NCBI GenBank assembly: GCA_037954325.1 | Contig: JBBMNZ010000001.1 | Span: forward strand, 13,559,758 to 13,623,757 | Length of the DNA: 64,000 bases | DNA from: Fistularia commersonii | Lineage: Eukaryota; Chordata; Actinopteri; Syngnathiformes; Fistulariidae | Direction of reading: 5' to 3' | Shown here: in pieces, positions 36,275 to 50,172 of the stretch | How positions within the stretch are numbered: the first letter of the stretch is position 1 | How the letters are laid out: every line of letters begins with the position of its first letter | Notes under the pieces: model-generated | Databases searched by the model: none | What the model saw: the letters and a program-made list of their open reading frames with translations, nothing else | What the model was told of the DNA's origin: nothing | Translations under genes and position numbers: made by a program

Positions 36275-38270
36275 CACAGCCTGTGCCGGGGGAGCACGGA
36301 GAATTCCTGTTTGAGGGGTGACCGCCACACAGGGTCTCGGACATGGGAGGTGGTGCTGAGCTGGATGACGCCGCCGTGGAGGCTGTAAAAGACCCAGGAC
36401 TACATACCACTTTGGTGGTGGAGCAGCACAGGGCTTGATGGGGATGTGGGGGTAGGGAGGGTGGGGGTAAATAGACACTCTTATGAAAGGCGGTACTGAA
36501 ACATTGCCAACACACTGCAAGGCATGCAGAATACAGTATGAACATATTCTTGGGCTGCCCTATTTAAATAGTTGGTTGACAGCTAGACTCTGTCACTTAA
36601 ACTGAGTAGTTTCTATCATATCCTTGTTAATGTCAAATATAATCTTTAATTTAAAGCAAATTATTTGATAAACACTAGATTTAAAAGCTATTTGACACAG
36701 CTCGTAATATTTTACCCTCAAGCAGGCAACTCATAATAGCCCACATAAAGTCAACACACAAATCCATTTTGCATAATTTGACTGTGGTGATCAGGCAGCC
36801 AGCAATAAAGCGAGCGGGAGACAACCATTTTTTATTTCTTCTTTTGTTGTTTGTGTGTTGTGAGACAAATTCAGCGTCTTTTTTATAACCTTGAAATTTC
36901 TATCACATCTTTTTCTTATGCAAGAACAATGTGTAAATTATCAAGAGAACACATGTAATTAGGGCAGTAACCGAGAATATAATCCCCCATAAACTATTCA
37001 AACTTTTGAAGGTGTAATTTTTCATGCTTCATTACTAACAAGCACAAGGGCTTATTGTAGCATTCAAACTGCAGCACAGCATGTTTCAGCTAAATAGTTT
37101 TTCTTTTCTGCAATAGTTTTAATGGATCAGAACCTGTATTGCAGAAACACAGAGAAACTCATTTAGTCAATTTGGTAAATTGGTCTGCAGACAGCATATC
37201 TAAAGTGGCATCAGGTTTCAGGTTCTCCAATTGCACAATCACATCACTCCATTGTTGTGTGACTCTTTACAGTGCCCTACAAGGTTGTGTTAATCAAAGT
37301 GATTTTACTTTAGCCAAAGTTAAACCTAAGCGTCCTCGTGTGTTTCAGAAACGTTTTTAGGGCTCCAACTGTGGTGGACCAATGTTTCCAGTGCCAGGGC
37401 TCCATCTAGTGTTGGCTGAAGCATAGGCCCACCTTAACATGGAACAATTTCTTACTTGGTGTCAAAACTAGTTCCATAGAAATGAAGGATTGACCTGCTG
37501 ACCATTTTTTTTTTCCTGCTTAAGTGTGTCATGGTATTTCCTGCAGAGAAGTATCAATGGACCATCCCTATCAAAAACGCCATGGCAATGGAGCCATTTA
37601 GACCACCGGGAGCCTGCTACATGGTCATAACATCTGTACTAACCAAGGCTAGAATGATTTTGACTCTCCAAAGATGGTACCCAAGCAGTTGAGAGCTCTT
37701 CAATGAAAGGACATCTAAGCCTTGTAATGCAACAAAGAACAATATTTGACCATGTAGGGGTGTTGCACACTGAACATTGTGGCCTCTGTTTCACTGTGGC
37801 TTTAGCCCTCTTCTGCACAAATCAGGTGCTGGGATGAGTCTAGTCTCACAGCCCTCCCATGAGGCGAGTGGCTGCTGCACTGGGACTAAAACTGAAGGAT
37901 AAAAAAAAAATCTTTCCTTTTCTACCGAGGTCACTGCAATGCATTGTATAACTCATGTCGATAGATATCAATATCATGAACCAGTAACCTCTTGACTATA
38001 AGCTAGAGATGTTTAACTCAAGTTAATGTACCAAATGTTATTCTCAGCTCAAAAACAAAAAACATGTGTGTGGAGTGCATTGTAGATGTAATTTGGCTCT
38101 GTGTCATTATCCAAAAGCACATTTTATGATACAGACCCATTGCTGCATGACGCATATTCAGGACATTTTGTGCTTTCAGTTTTTTCAAACAGCAAGGTGA
38201 CTACTGGCACTCAAAAACACTCAAGTACTTGCTTTATATTTATGGGTACCAAATAATAAAATTCTGGACC
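36275..38270 (+). other. rgs6: Probable rgs6 3' UTR / 3' flank
   Basis: No coding sequence follows the rgs6 stop. An AATAAA at 38255-38260 is a possible polyadenylation signal; the true 3' end is not determinable from sequence alone. Confidence 0.35.
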
Positions 38271-38943
38271 TGTCTTCTTTTGTGCTTCTCTCTTATTGAT
38301 CTTTGCATGTCTGGGTTGTGATACAAGGAAAAACATCGTTAACTCCTGAGTGACCATTTAAACTATCAGTGTATACCCCAGTAACACGACAGACATGTTA
38401 CACTGCACAATTCCATTGCAAGAACAGATGCTGTTCTGTGGAGTGCCTGACTAAAAATCAAGGTACTTTTTGTCTCTTCTATTCTTCTTCTACCCATTAT
38501 TTCCATTTTTGGTTGTTTAACCATTTGTGGTGTGTTTTTTTTATAATACATGTTATTATTATTATTATCTTTTTGATATTGCTCAGAATGTGCTCTTTAG
38601 TATACAGAATTTCATAAAAATTGTTGATTCCACTGCAACTTTTCAGGTGCCGTATTTTGTAGATGACAGCTGTGTTACCAGTCATGATTCAAGATTGAAC
38701 CCACATACTAATTACAACTTGTTATATCTGACCATACCATTTGTCTTGCACCAATTCTAAGTATTTCAGTAATACTACAAAATGACATGTTTAATTTTCT
38801 CATCAAAACGGTATTGTGAGTTAATTCACAAAGAAATGATGTATTCATCATAAGCCATAGGATCAAGAGCCTCTCACACTGCACATATGTTTTTTTTTAG
38901 GTAAAAGTTCTATATTAAACATTATAAAAACAATTTTAACAGT

Positions 38944-38946
<3 letters not shown>

Positions 38947-39002
<56 letters not shown>
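38947..39002. repeat. (TA)n microsatellite
   Basis: About 28 uninterrupted TA units. Confidence 0.95.
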
Positions 39003-39005
<3 letters not shown>

Positions 39006-39164
39006 TTCAGACACATGCATTTAGAAGACAGGTAGTTGAAGTGTCCCTGGCTGGCGAACAGGCACTGTGCAGTAACTAAACTTTACAATAACTAATTATA
39101 CTCTCGCTCATTCACTTCCAATAACCAGTCATTTTGATTACAATCATCACAGGTTTTAGCAAAG

Positions 39165-39496
39165 TTAAATCACTCATTTATTTTCTATTCTGCTTATCTT
39201 GCACTCAGGGGTGCCAGAGCCTATTCGAGCTGTCAAAGGGCGAGAGGCTGGGATTGCCCTGGACTGATCGCTTGTCGATCACAGTGCAACATTTACAGAC
39301 ATATAATCATTCACTCTCAATCGCACGTTTGGGCAATCTTTGGTCTCCAACTAACACACTGCATTATTTTAGACTGTGGAAGGAAACCAAGGAACCAAGA
39401 GGAGACCCACACCGAAAGGTCCCAGTTGGAATCAAACCAGGGGACCGAGTTGTAGTGACGTGGGGGTGCTAATCACTGTGCCACCATGCTGCCCTC
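39165..39496 (-). mobile_element. SINE-like dispersed repeat, reversed and nearly full length
   Basis: On the plus strand it runs from TTCTATTCTGCTTATCTTGC through AGGAGACCCACACCGAAAGG and GTTGGAATCAAACCAGGGGA to TGTGCCACCATGCTGCCC. That is the reverse complement of the GGGCAGCATGGTGGCACA-type start. Same family as 19021-19316. Confidence 0.75.
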
Positions 39497-42400
39497 AAAG
39501 TTTAATTGTTTTCATTTAACTTTGTGTTTTATTGACATTTGTCAATTGGTGAAAAGGTCATAAAACCTTAAAATAATTATATTCATATGTAATTGTTATA
39601 AGTCATTTAATTTCTGTCACTTTAGAGCTCAAATGATATGCCCTACTGCTCTGATGAAAGATATTTTGAATCTCAATGAGTTCTATCCTGGTTAAATAAA
39701 ACAAACAAAAACAACTCTGTGCTTTGTTTTTGACCAGAAAACTATATTTATAAAGTAATTTTTCAAAACTTGCACTTTTAGACATCTGATGATTTGATTT
39801 CTCACATTAGAGGAGATCCAGCGGTTTACAACTAATCTTGATGTTATATTGTCGCTTTGACTTTGATGAATCTACAATACAGCTTTTGCTTTCAGTTGAA
39901 TTTCATTAGATTGCAGAACTTTGTTGAAGATCTAATAAGAGCCATGTAAGGCCTTACACAGAAACAAAAGACATCAGAATTCCAGTATGCAGTTATGGTA
40001 CCAAGACCAATGTGTTGCTACTAATTTCAGGTAGTTGTTTATGTTACATGGAAAGGCCTTAGTTTCGTAAGAAACAAACACTGCCGATCAATGTGAAATT
40101 CCTGCTCTTTCCTGTAATGTTATTTCCTTTTAGAGACTCCCAAAACTCTCGCAACGACAACTATCTTAAACAAAACAAAAATAAACTAAAAATGTCAAGA
40201 CATTGAGCATTGCCAATAATTCTTTATTTTTTAGAATAAAAATAGTTTAACAAACAAAGACTTCATTCTCTCCATTTTCACTTGTATTTACAGCTTAAGA
40301 TATAACAAACACCCAGACATGTCCATTTCATCTCCTCTTCGCTCCATTCCCACCCTGATCATCCCTCACCACCCCTTGCAGGCTTTACGGAGAGTACCAG
40401 GGCCTATTGCTGTGTATTTGACGAGGTATACAGGCAATCTAAACAATTGGTGACACACAACTCAAAGCAGACATTACTACTACCTTTGTTTGGAACGGAA
40501 TTGCACAAGGCCTGACCATAAAAATGAACGTTTAGCAGTCAGGATTGATGGAAAATGTGTCCCTTACTAATGTGACTTTGGAAGATAAGGAGACATACTT
40601 ATACATGATAACTGATAAATTTGCCAATCCATTCTTTGCCCAGCAGGAGATAAATTGTTGTGTGGAGAGTCCCTGAGGGAAGTAACGAAAGATGGTTTGA
40701 CAGCATAAGCACTTAGAAAAGTCATAACAGACACAGGAGTAATAATTCTTCTTGAAAATAAGAAAAAAAAAAAAAACATTGTGGCTATCATTACACTGCT
40801 GCAGTAGCAGAGAATCACACAGATGGGCACAAACTTCTAACACTTCTTAGCATGTGTAACCTGTGGAAATATGGGATTTTTGTTACAGTACTCCAAGCAC
40901 CTTCAAAATGTCATAAAGCAATTAGGCCTTCAAAAGCACTCAATAGTATAATCATGGATAGCTTGGGTTTACTATGTTCACTTCTTTCCAAGAATCCAAA
41001 TCACAGCAGGGTCTCTTTAGCAACAAAATTGTTTTCAAATGCGTTGGATATGAATCGCTCGCCTTTATCGGGCTCTACAGAAGAGTTCAAAAGAAAGATT
41101 GAGAGCTTTACACAAGTTTGACCCCAATGGAGAAAAAAAATCATCAGAAGAGAGACAAAGTTGAAGCTTGTTATTGCAATGTTTTCCTATAGCATGAGAC
41201 TGCAGCATCCCAACTCCGGTAGTTGTTTATAATGGGATCCTTGTGCAAGGATATTATCCCTTCTTGCCAACTGAATACAATCACATGATTCAGGGCTGAG
41301 GGGCTGAACAATCCACAACAGAGGAAATGGAAGATGCCTGAGTAGTTGAGGCTATTGTGCACCTGATCAGGACAGAGGTATCAGTACAGACTGAACAAAC
41401 GCAAAGAATCATACCAATAAAAGTTCAATTCAAATCAAATAGAAAGATACAAGACAGAAAACAGGGAATAGACATAATGGTGATCAATTCGAGTCTGAAT
41501 GAGATCACAGGCCCAGTAAATACAGAGAGCAAAGTGGGGCAGGAGCAGTTATATTTGTACTGTCTTCCAGAGGTCTGCATGTAAATAGTGGAGGGGTTGA
41601 GCACCGTCTCTATGGCTGGGGGTGTCAGGGGGTCACTGGTCAAATCAGGTTGGAAGGTCATGGCTGTCAAAGCTGGTTTCCAGTGCGGAGCGGCAGGCTG
41701 GCACAGTGATGAGGGTAATAACGTCTAAGTGTCACATCAGATCACACGACAGACACACAGTTGCAAAGCAGGAGTGGACAGGCTGGGCCTCCAGGCCCCC
41801 AGTGCACCCTTTGGGCACAAAAAAAAAGATTAAAAAAAGAAATCCCAAGGCCTGGCCTTTAGTGTTCCTGTAGTTCAATGGAGCTCCAGCACAGTGCAGT
41901 AAAGATGAAATAAAGCTGGATCAGCTCACATTGCAATGGTTCAGAAATGATCAGGTCATATTGTCAGGGGAGTGGTTAATTCATTTAAAACACCAGGCCT
42001 GTAGAAGAAGTAAATGTCTTTTCATCTATTTCACGTCAGTTATTTTTAGGCCCAAATCAGGAGGGATGTGAAGGCTCATTAGTTTTTGAGGGTTAAATCC
42101 TCTTCTTTACCTATTGCTTCCACTCCTGGGCAACAGGCCAATGTGCTGAGTGCTCCTATATGATAGAGACATAAGAATTAGATTTGTGCATGGCATATTG
42201 AGGGAAACTAAACTGCTCTTCCAAAAACTGCACCTTTTCATTCGTCAGAAAATGAGAGAACACAGGGTAATAAATACCCCCCTCATCCAAGACTCCATTG
42301 GATTGTACAATAAGTTAGCATTAAGTGATTTAGTCTGATTCAAATTCAAACTGACTCACAGATAGACTAAATTATCATTTTGTTTTTGAGATGACAAAAT

Positions 42401-43383
42401 ATAAACAGCAGAGTGATAAGCCCTTGTAATTTTACAATCTATAATTTGTACTTTGCTGAATTATAAAAGAATTGCTACTGCTTACCTTCCATTTATTGAT
42501 TCCTTTATTTACATCTGTAAAGACAATATTTGTACTTCATCTTCAAACCCTTCCATTGGCCCATGGTAGTCCTTTCATTGGTTCCTTCATGTCATAAAAG
42601 TACAATCCAGAGTAAGAGCATAATAAAGAGACTTTCATAGTCACGCTGGCTACAGGTTCAGAACATGTAGCTTAAGTATGGGTCTGCAATGACATTCAAG
42701 CATCTTCCAAGCTGATCATTCACACCTCAGAAGATTTCATTTGTTCAAATGTCAAATTTCTCCAGTGTTTTTGCGTGTGTATGTGTGTGTGTGTGTGTGT
42801 GTGTGGGGGGGGGGGGTTACAATATTTGTGCTCCTTCTCCAGTGAGGGGAATACAACACTCCAAAAACATATTCTGTTTTGCAAGTCACTTTTCAAGAAA
42901 CACTGACAGTCATTTGTTGCCTTAAAGTTTATATATGTATATACATACATGTATATACATATATACATACATATATATATACATACATACACATACATAC
43001 ATATATGTATATACATATGTATATATTATATACATATACACACGTATGATATATGTATATATTATACACACGTATGTAAATATATATATATGTATGCATA
43101 TATCTATATATATATACACGTATGTATGTATGTGTGTGTATGTATATATATATATATATAACACACACACACACATATATACACACACATACATCCATAT
43201 GAAAAAAGTTCATAAGTTATTCGACAATGTTCAGTAGATAAAATACCACTTCTGTCCTGATATCATCACTTTGTGCTTTCTGCAAAATAAAAATGTTCCA
43301 ACTTTAAAAAGAAGCAGCAGGTTTTTGCCAGAGAATCATCAGTATTAAAAAAAAAAGTCTCTTTAAATTTTGATGTTTTTGCT
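39497..43383 (-). other. Possible dpf3 3' UTR / 3' flank; no further dpf3 exons seen
   Basis: I searched this stretch on the minus strand for PHD-finger coding sequence (CIECKSC, CDDCDRGYHMYCL) and found none. It holds microsatellites at 42779-42815 (GT) and 42935-43190. Candidate polyadenylation signals (TTTATT on plus) occur at about 42506 and 40223. Confidence 0.4.
42935..43190. repeat. Complex (TATG/TATA/CACA) microsatellite
   Basis: About 250 bases of alternating pyrimidine-purine steps. It is open in several frames on both strands, giving Tyr/Ile/Val/Cys-rich shadow peptides without meaning. Confidence 0.95.
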
Positions 43384-43544
43384 CTATCTTTGTCGGCTTG
43401 ATAATCCATTGTTATTCATGGCAGACTCCTCCAGTTCATCGTCCTCAAAGCCATGAAAGGTGGAAGTGTCGCTCTCCGAGGTGGTGCCAAACAGCTCCTC
43501 AGCTCCGGTAAAAGCCCCATCCTCCTTCTCGTCTCCACAGTCAG
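43384..43544 (-). CDS. dpf3: dpf3 terminal exon (DPF3a tail)
   Basis: 161 nt including TAG: TDCGDEKEDGAFTGAEELFG, then TTSESDTSTFHGFEDDELEE, then SAMNNNGLSSRQR. Human DPF3a has EDLFGSTSESDTSTFHGFDE, so this is the isoform-a exon. The last residues differ from the human Ser/Pro/Lys-rich end. Confidence 0.95.
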
Positions 43545-46500
43545 CTGGTTCCCAGGACAGGAGAGGAACCATCAGAGAAAACATCAGCAACAAGGAGCTG
43601 CATCAGCAGCTGTACCCTCCCATTCCCATTCCAATGCAGTAAGTAGCTACTTTTTACTCTGACCTCACTCACTCTGGAGAAGGTCTTGCTAAAATCTTCT
43701 TCTCGTAACAACTGGACTTCATTTCTCCCCTTGAAGTTACTTCACCTCTCATTCGAGAGACTTCTTCAGTTTGAAATGAAGAAGCCTCTCTAAACCGTCG
43801 AGTTGTTACGAGAAGATTTTGGCAAGAATTAACCGTAACCTGGATGACTGAGAACCTCCACAGCTACACAAGAGAAGATTACTACATGCAATAATATCAA
43901 GATGAAAAAGCAGGTTCCTTGATTTTTGTTTTTTAATACTCACTTTTGCATCTGCACGCTGTGCAGGGAGACTCAGATTTCACCATTTTCTTGTTCGAGC
44001 CCTGGCATTTAATACAGTAGTTGTTGGGAATGCTCATCCCACCAGGAGCCTTTGGACCTATAAGGCATGTGAAAAAAAAGGTTATTTGAAATTCATAGCC
44101 CTCGAACCAATGTTAGGGGTTTGCCCATAAAACTGGTTAAACATTATTTACAAATTTTGCATTATGAAGACATAAAAACAATAATTTCTGCTAGAATCGG
44201 TAATTTAGAACTTCAAATAAAGCAACACTAGGTTCAACTGAGTGGTTGTATATTTTCTAATTTTTCTATAGAGCAGATCCTGTCAAAATGAAATGCTCCA
44301 GTGTGTCAGGAATTAGTCCATGCAGAATCATGTACATATTTTTATAAATTTTATTTAGTATCTGGCAGTAAAGATGCTAGAATTTTTTTTTCTTTTTTAA
44401 ACACTTGATGGCTTGTTCATAGTTGAGAAGTTCCGCTGGCTTCCAGCATGGAAAGGAAAGAAACAGCACTGCTGTGTATACATCTCTGGATACATTAAAT
44501 GCATACATCATTTTTTGAGAGGCACAAAAGGAAAGACTATTTTAAACTTGACAACGCCTGTAGTTTCTGCCATGGCAATTTAAGTCCGAAGTGTGGTGTA
44601 TTGACATATTAGTGTTCAGCTGTGTGAGCTGTACTGCTACGATGTACAAAGTGTCTTTGGAGGTTCTCAGTCATCCAGGTCATGGTGAATTCTTGTCGAG
44701 ATCTTCTTGTCTTGGCAAATGGACTTGAATTTCTTCCCTTGAAGACGTTTCACCCCTCAGCCGAGAGGCTTCTTCAGTTCTAATGACCTGTGAGGAGTTT
44801 CCGAATATAACTGCCAGGGTTTTGGGTAGGTCAAGATTAGGGTGGCTAGTTATGTAAGGGGAAGAGGTGATCTGCAGAAACTTGTGGTAAAGGGGGCTGT
44901 TTTGCTGATGGAGGTGTTGCTAAGGGCAACTTACTGGGATTGGCCTGGTCCGTGTTTGCAAATCCACCTTGGTATTGATCCCAGTAAGCTGTTGTACGTT
45001 TGTGAAAGGTTGTGTCTGAGGACCCTCCCTCTGTACAGAGATGTTTTTCTGTTTTGACAAAGATGGCTTCTTTGAATCCTCAAACCATCGGTCTTCTCTG
45101 GCCAGAAAACGGACATTGCTGTCTTCAAACGAATGACCCTTGTCCTACAGGTGTATGCGGACAACATAGTCCTGTCCTGAACTGGTTGCTCTCCTGTGTT
45201 GCGCCATTCGTTTGTGCAGAGGTTCTTTGGTTTCTCCAATGCAGATGTCATCACAATCTTCAGTCCAACTGATAGCATACACAACATTCTCTATCTTGTG
45301 CCTGGGTGTTTTGTCCTTGGGGTGCACCAGTTTTTGCCTCAGGGTGTTATGGGCTTTGAAATCTACCGGTATATGGTGTTTGTTGAACACGCTTTGGAGT
45401 TTCTCCAAAACACCAGCGACATACGTATGATGATGTCCTTTCCTTTGTTGTTGTCTTTCTCCTGTTCTATGCTCCTGCGTCTGGTGGTTTCTGATTTGGC
45501 TTCCCAAATCAGAAACCACCAGGAAACCAAAACGTCTGGTTTCCCAAATCAGAAACCACAACTCTGCAGCACAAAATTACTAATTTGTCTGCATTCGTCT
45601 GATTGGACTGAAGGCAAAAAGATGGCTGGTAATCAATTTTCAGTGCAAATGGCCATAAATACAAAATATTTTCTCTGTTGAACACCTGAGTTAATGCTTT
45701 AAACAGATCATGGATAACAATATTCATGTGTATCTATTGTCTTTCCAGCTTGGTACAGAGAGGAGCAGATATTTTGGTTGACTGTAGGATTAAAACATTT
45801 CATTTTTATTTTTTTAGATGCTTTGATTTCTGGTTTGGTGAATTTTATAATATTATGATGTAGTTCAGCACTGACATATTGTGCAGTTTGTGCTTCTCAC
45901 GTTTGTGGCGATCAGTCTGTTGGACTGAGGGGGGTCGGGGGCCCACAGAGCTTCTCTCCCCAGCTCTGTTCTCCTCCGCCAGATGGGAATGAGTGTAGTG
46001 ATAGCTTAGTCCTGTGCGATTCCTGTAGCGCTTTGCATAGACTGTAACACATTGGGTGGAGCTATTCAGTAAACATTATCAAGACAAACAACGCATAGAG
46101 AAACTGTTATCAAACCAAGCCAAAAATATGAAATACCTGAGTTTGAAGATTTTAAGTTAGTCTTTTGTTTGTATCTGTCTGAAACAGAGAAGTAGAAGAG
46201 GGCAGGAAAACAACAGTGATTCATTATTCACCAGAAGAGTTCAAGACAGAATAACAGACGCCGCAGTGAATCTGATTCACCTTGTAATCTCATCTTTAGT
46301 ACTATGTTGGCATTTCAATTCATGTGTCTTTGTAATGATAGTGATGATAGCTCTGAGGTTACTTGTGAAATATAATCTTTATTATTACTTCTCTACCTGC
46401 AGCATAAAAACTAATACTCACTTATGGGCTGTGAAATATTTATAAGAAAAACCTTACATTCCATCTATAAGTCTAAAATAGATTTGAAACTAAAATATCA

Positions 46501-49500
46501 ATCATAATATTTTTAAGCTGTTACAAGCTTAACACATTCCTGATTGAAAATGTTTTCCTCTATCTTGATGTGTATGAATTAACTTCTATACACTTTTTAT
46601 GAGTTCAGCATTGTACAAAATTTCCAAGACTTCAGTTGTTTACTCACAGCATTAGACTAAGACTATTAATACGGAGGAAACAAGGCACCTTCACTGTTTG
46701 GAACTGAAAATGTAGCACTACACACTTGCATAACAACAGCATACAACTTTTATTTTAACTTACTGTCACAAACATATGGCTTGTCATTGTCTAGATCTGT
46801 CCTCCGGCGCCCTGAACCCCGACCCTGAGGAAACATATTATCAATCTACCGCCAAAAGCAACAAACATGAGGCATAGCATGCACCACAGGAAAAATTATA
46901 AATTAATGTTGATTATTCTTAAAGTGGCTAAAAACTGCTGCATTTAAGTCACTTACTCTTCCTTTGCCCCTGTGCCTCCTTTTTGGTGTGTCCACCTCAT
47001 AGTCGTCATCATCGTTGAAAGCATCTTCAGCTGCGTCTGCTTCTAGAACCCTCTAGGAAAGACAGGGATGTATTTTAGCTCTTCCCATCATATAGGTGTT
47101 TATGACAGATGCAGTGTTTTCTTAGTATACCTATGTACATAAAACCATATGGAATGGCTTTTCTTGAGAAAATGTATGCTGGATGATTCAACAACCCTTC
47201 TCTTTTTGTCCTATCTACACATGGTGGAATGTTTGACACTAAATATGGGATAAATAGCTTTTGACTGTGAAAGGTTTTGAAACTCAGAGGTCAGGGAGGT
47301 GATGAGTTAAACAAGATTTATACTCTTATTTGCATTCTTATGGACATGTTTTTTTTTTTCCTTTCGTCACAGGGGCTCTGACCAGTAAAGGCAGATTTAA
47401 ATTAGCTTCTATATCGGGTAGAATAAATCTGTTGCATTGTCCTGGCTAAATAAAAAAACACATGGCTTTTCATTGGTTCGATTAGCCACAACTTTAAAAC
47501 TACCTGCCAAAAATGTGCAGGTTATGCTTGTAGCAAGAAAGGGGATTGCCTCAACAAGGCGTGTTTTCAACAATTTCCTTTAGGATAAATAAAGTTGGTC
47601 TTATTCTTATTCTTCTGAGGCACTGGGATGGGTGAATTTGTGAGTTTTGGATAATAGTGGATTCTTTTGGTTGTTTTAGCACATCTCATCTAGTTCCTGA
47701 AACATTTTCAGTCCATTTGCATGATTTCAGCGACAGGTTGATAGCATGGACCAACGTCACTAGTTACTCAGTACTATTTGCACGACAACTTTAGAGTAGT
47801 ATAAGAAAAGTAAAAATAACAATGCAAAGGTCTGAATGTTCAAATAGCAGATCAGGCCTGATTAATTTCTTTTCTTGTTCTATGATTTCACATGTTGTTT
47901 GCACTTGGACAGAAGTCCAGAGATGGTATAGTAGCTAGCTTGAACTCGAGCAGTTTGTGTCATGGTTGCTTACCTCTCAGACCAGATCGACTAAGACATT
48001 GCTGTCTCTGGAATATTGACAATACTCACCTGGATCTCAAGCAGACTCTCTTCATCATTCTTAGAGTTTATCCTCTTGTCAAGACCCTCGCCTCGTAGCA
48101 GAGCTTCCAGTGTGGTGCTCTGGGTGGGCAAGGAATCCTTGGACATGAGGCCACTGTCTGCAAAAACAAAAAACAAATTGTTGGGTGAACCATGAGTATT
48201 GTGTTTCATACAAATCACAATTTTTCCTTAATAACATACATGCATGTTGAAGTAAATATGCGACACGTTCAAACTGTCTCTGAATTTTTTGCCTCCCATG
48301 TAGAGAATCATCAAATTACAGCTCTTTGTTGACAAAGTAGTTGCATGCCAAAACTGTCCCATCATACATAAATGTTTATAACTTGGCCAGAGTGTCACAG
48401 CCAATCAACCACACCAAACACAAACATTTTTATAGTAACTATAGATGAAAACATATATTGTACATGGCTGATGAGACTAAATATTTGGGACTCTGTGCAA
48501 GTGCATCACAAGTTTGAGAACTTCTACTTAAGATACCTTTAATAGCCATATCTATTATATTTTATCTATTATCTATATCTATATATTTATCTATATATAT
48601 CTATATCTATTATATTAATGAGACATTTTTAATCTTCCAGCTTTGAAGACTTTCGGTTTTTTTTTTTATGACTGTGAAAAAAATCTAACAACTGATTTAC
48701 TTATGATACTTATGATTTGTTTTCCTGCTGGTCATTATTCTAATATTACATTGAAAGAAGAGACCCTTTACCTAGATTCAACCTCAGGAGTCGTTACACT
48801 GAGTTAGAGCAAACAATGCTACAATCTGATTTCTGTGTGCAGATTTTTTATACTATTTCCATTGTTCTACATCTCTCACTCACTTTGACAGTGAAAAAAT
48901 AAAACAATAGGGCAAAGTGAACATTTGTGTGTTAGTAGCTGTTATCTGATTTTCCCTGAACTGACTGTCATTGCCACTATTTTTGCAGCAAGGGATTACC
49001 GCACAAAACAACATCATTTCATTCTAAGAGAGAGTGCATTGTCACCAGTGATCTCTCAAAAATGCTGCATATGCAGATATTAGGCTGGCTTTGTCCACAG
49101 GAATCTCTGAGGTACAATGTAGCAGCTTATCCCTTTAACCTGAAAACATCTTGTACATATCACCTCCTACAGTGAGCAAAAGATTCTAAACAAATAATGT
49201 AGGAGGTTTGCAGGCTGAAAAGACACACTAGAACAAACAAAAGACCTGACAGTGAGTCAGTTGGAATCACACTTTTTATTTACAGTCTTCTCTACTGAAA
49301 ACTCCACAATCATCCAAATTGCATCGTGGTTGTTTGAAAAGGGGTCACGCTTCAAAGTTCCCCTGACTCTAGCTCTCTATCTAAAACTTCATCTTGCCAC
49401 TATACTCACTAGAGGCTTTCCAGACTTCTGAAAGAAAAAACATCCCTCAAGCAACTGAAGACTACACAGGTAAGAAAGTGATAAAGGTGGTGAGCTGGGA

Positions 49501-50141
49501 AGTAAATATAAAATGCTTTGTTTAAAATTAGTTCCTTCACCATGCTGCAGCAGCCCCTCACCATTGTGTCTGCACACGTCGACTTTCAACTCTCCGCGAC
49601 GAGACAGACCCACCTCCCCTCCCTCACTCTCTCCTAATACATGGAAGCTGGTGGGGCTAAAAATAGAGCCAGCAGCAGCCTGCAGCGGGGAGCTGATTTT
49701 GCATGCAGCCCCAGTCTCTAGCACACCATGAATTAGACAGTCTGCCAAAGCAGTGAGACAGCCAGCCAGCCAGCAAGGAGAACTTTGGCTGCTGCCTTGT
49801 GCTGTCCACCTCTGGCCAGCTGCGGAACATGCACTGTATGAGAGACGCCAGGTTAAATCAGGATATGCGTCCCCTCCGCTGGGCTCTCTCTGACAGAGTG
49901 CACAATCCACTGTTGTTGGGGAAGGACAGAGACGGCAGGGTGGAGGTGGCGCGGTCTTAGCGAGTGAGGGCTCTGCAGAAAACAATAGGCTCCAACAGGG
50001 AAACAAAGGCATGGTTCATGTGTAACCTCTAATTCATTTCAACATTTGTTCACCCAGTGTGAGAATTCTCCATTGAATTCTTGTAATCAAGAAAATCAAT
50101 CCATAATGATTTCATTATGGTTTGTGTGTGTACACACACAT

Positions 50142-50172
<31 letters not shown>

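Noticed and set aside
42922..43237. Long overlapping open frames on both strands rich in Tyr, Ile, Val and Cys
   Set aside because: They are translations of the TATG/TATA/CACA microsatellite, open in many frames with no coding signal.
45481..45560. Repeated CCCAAATCAGAAACCACC blocks as a CRISPR-like or regulatory array
   Set aside because: Only two or three imperfect, partly inverted copies at the edge of the Penelope remnant; best explained as element debris.
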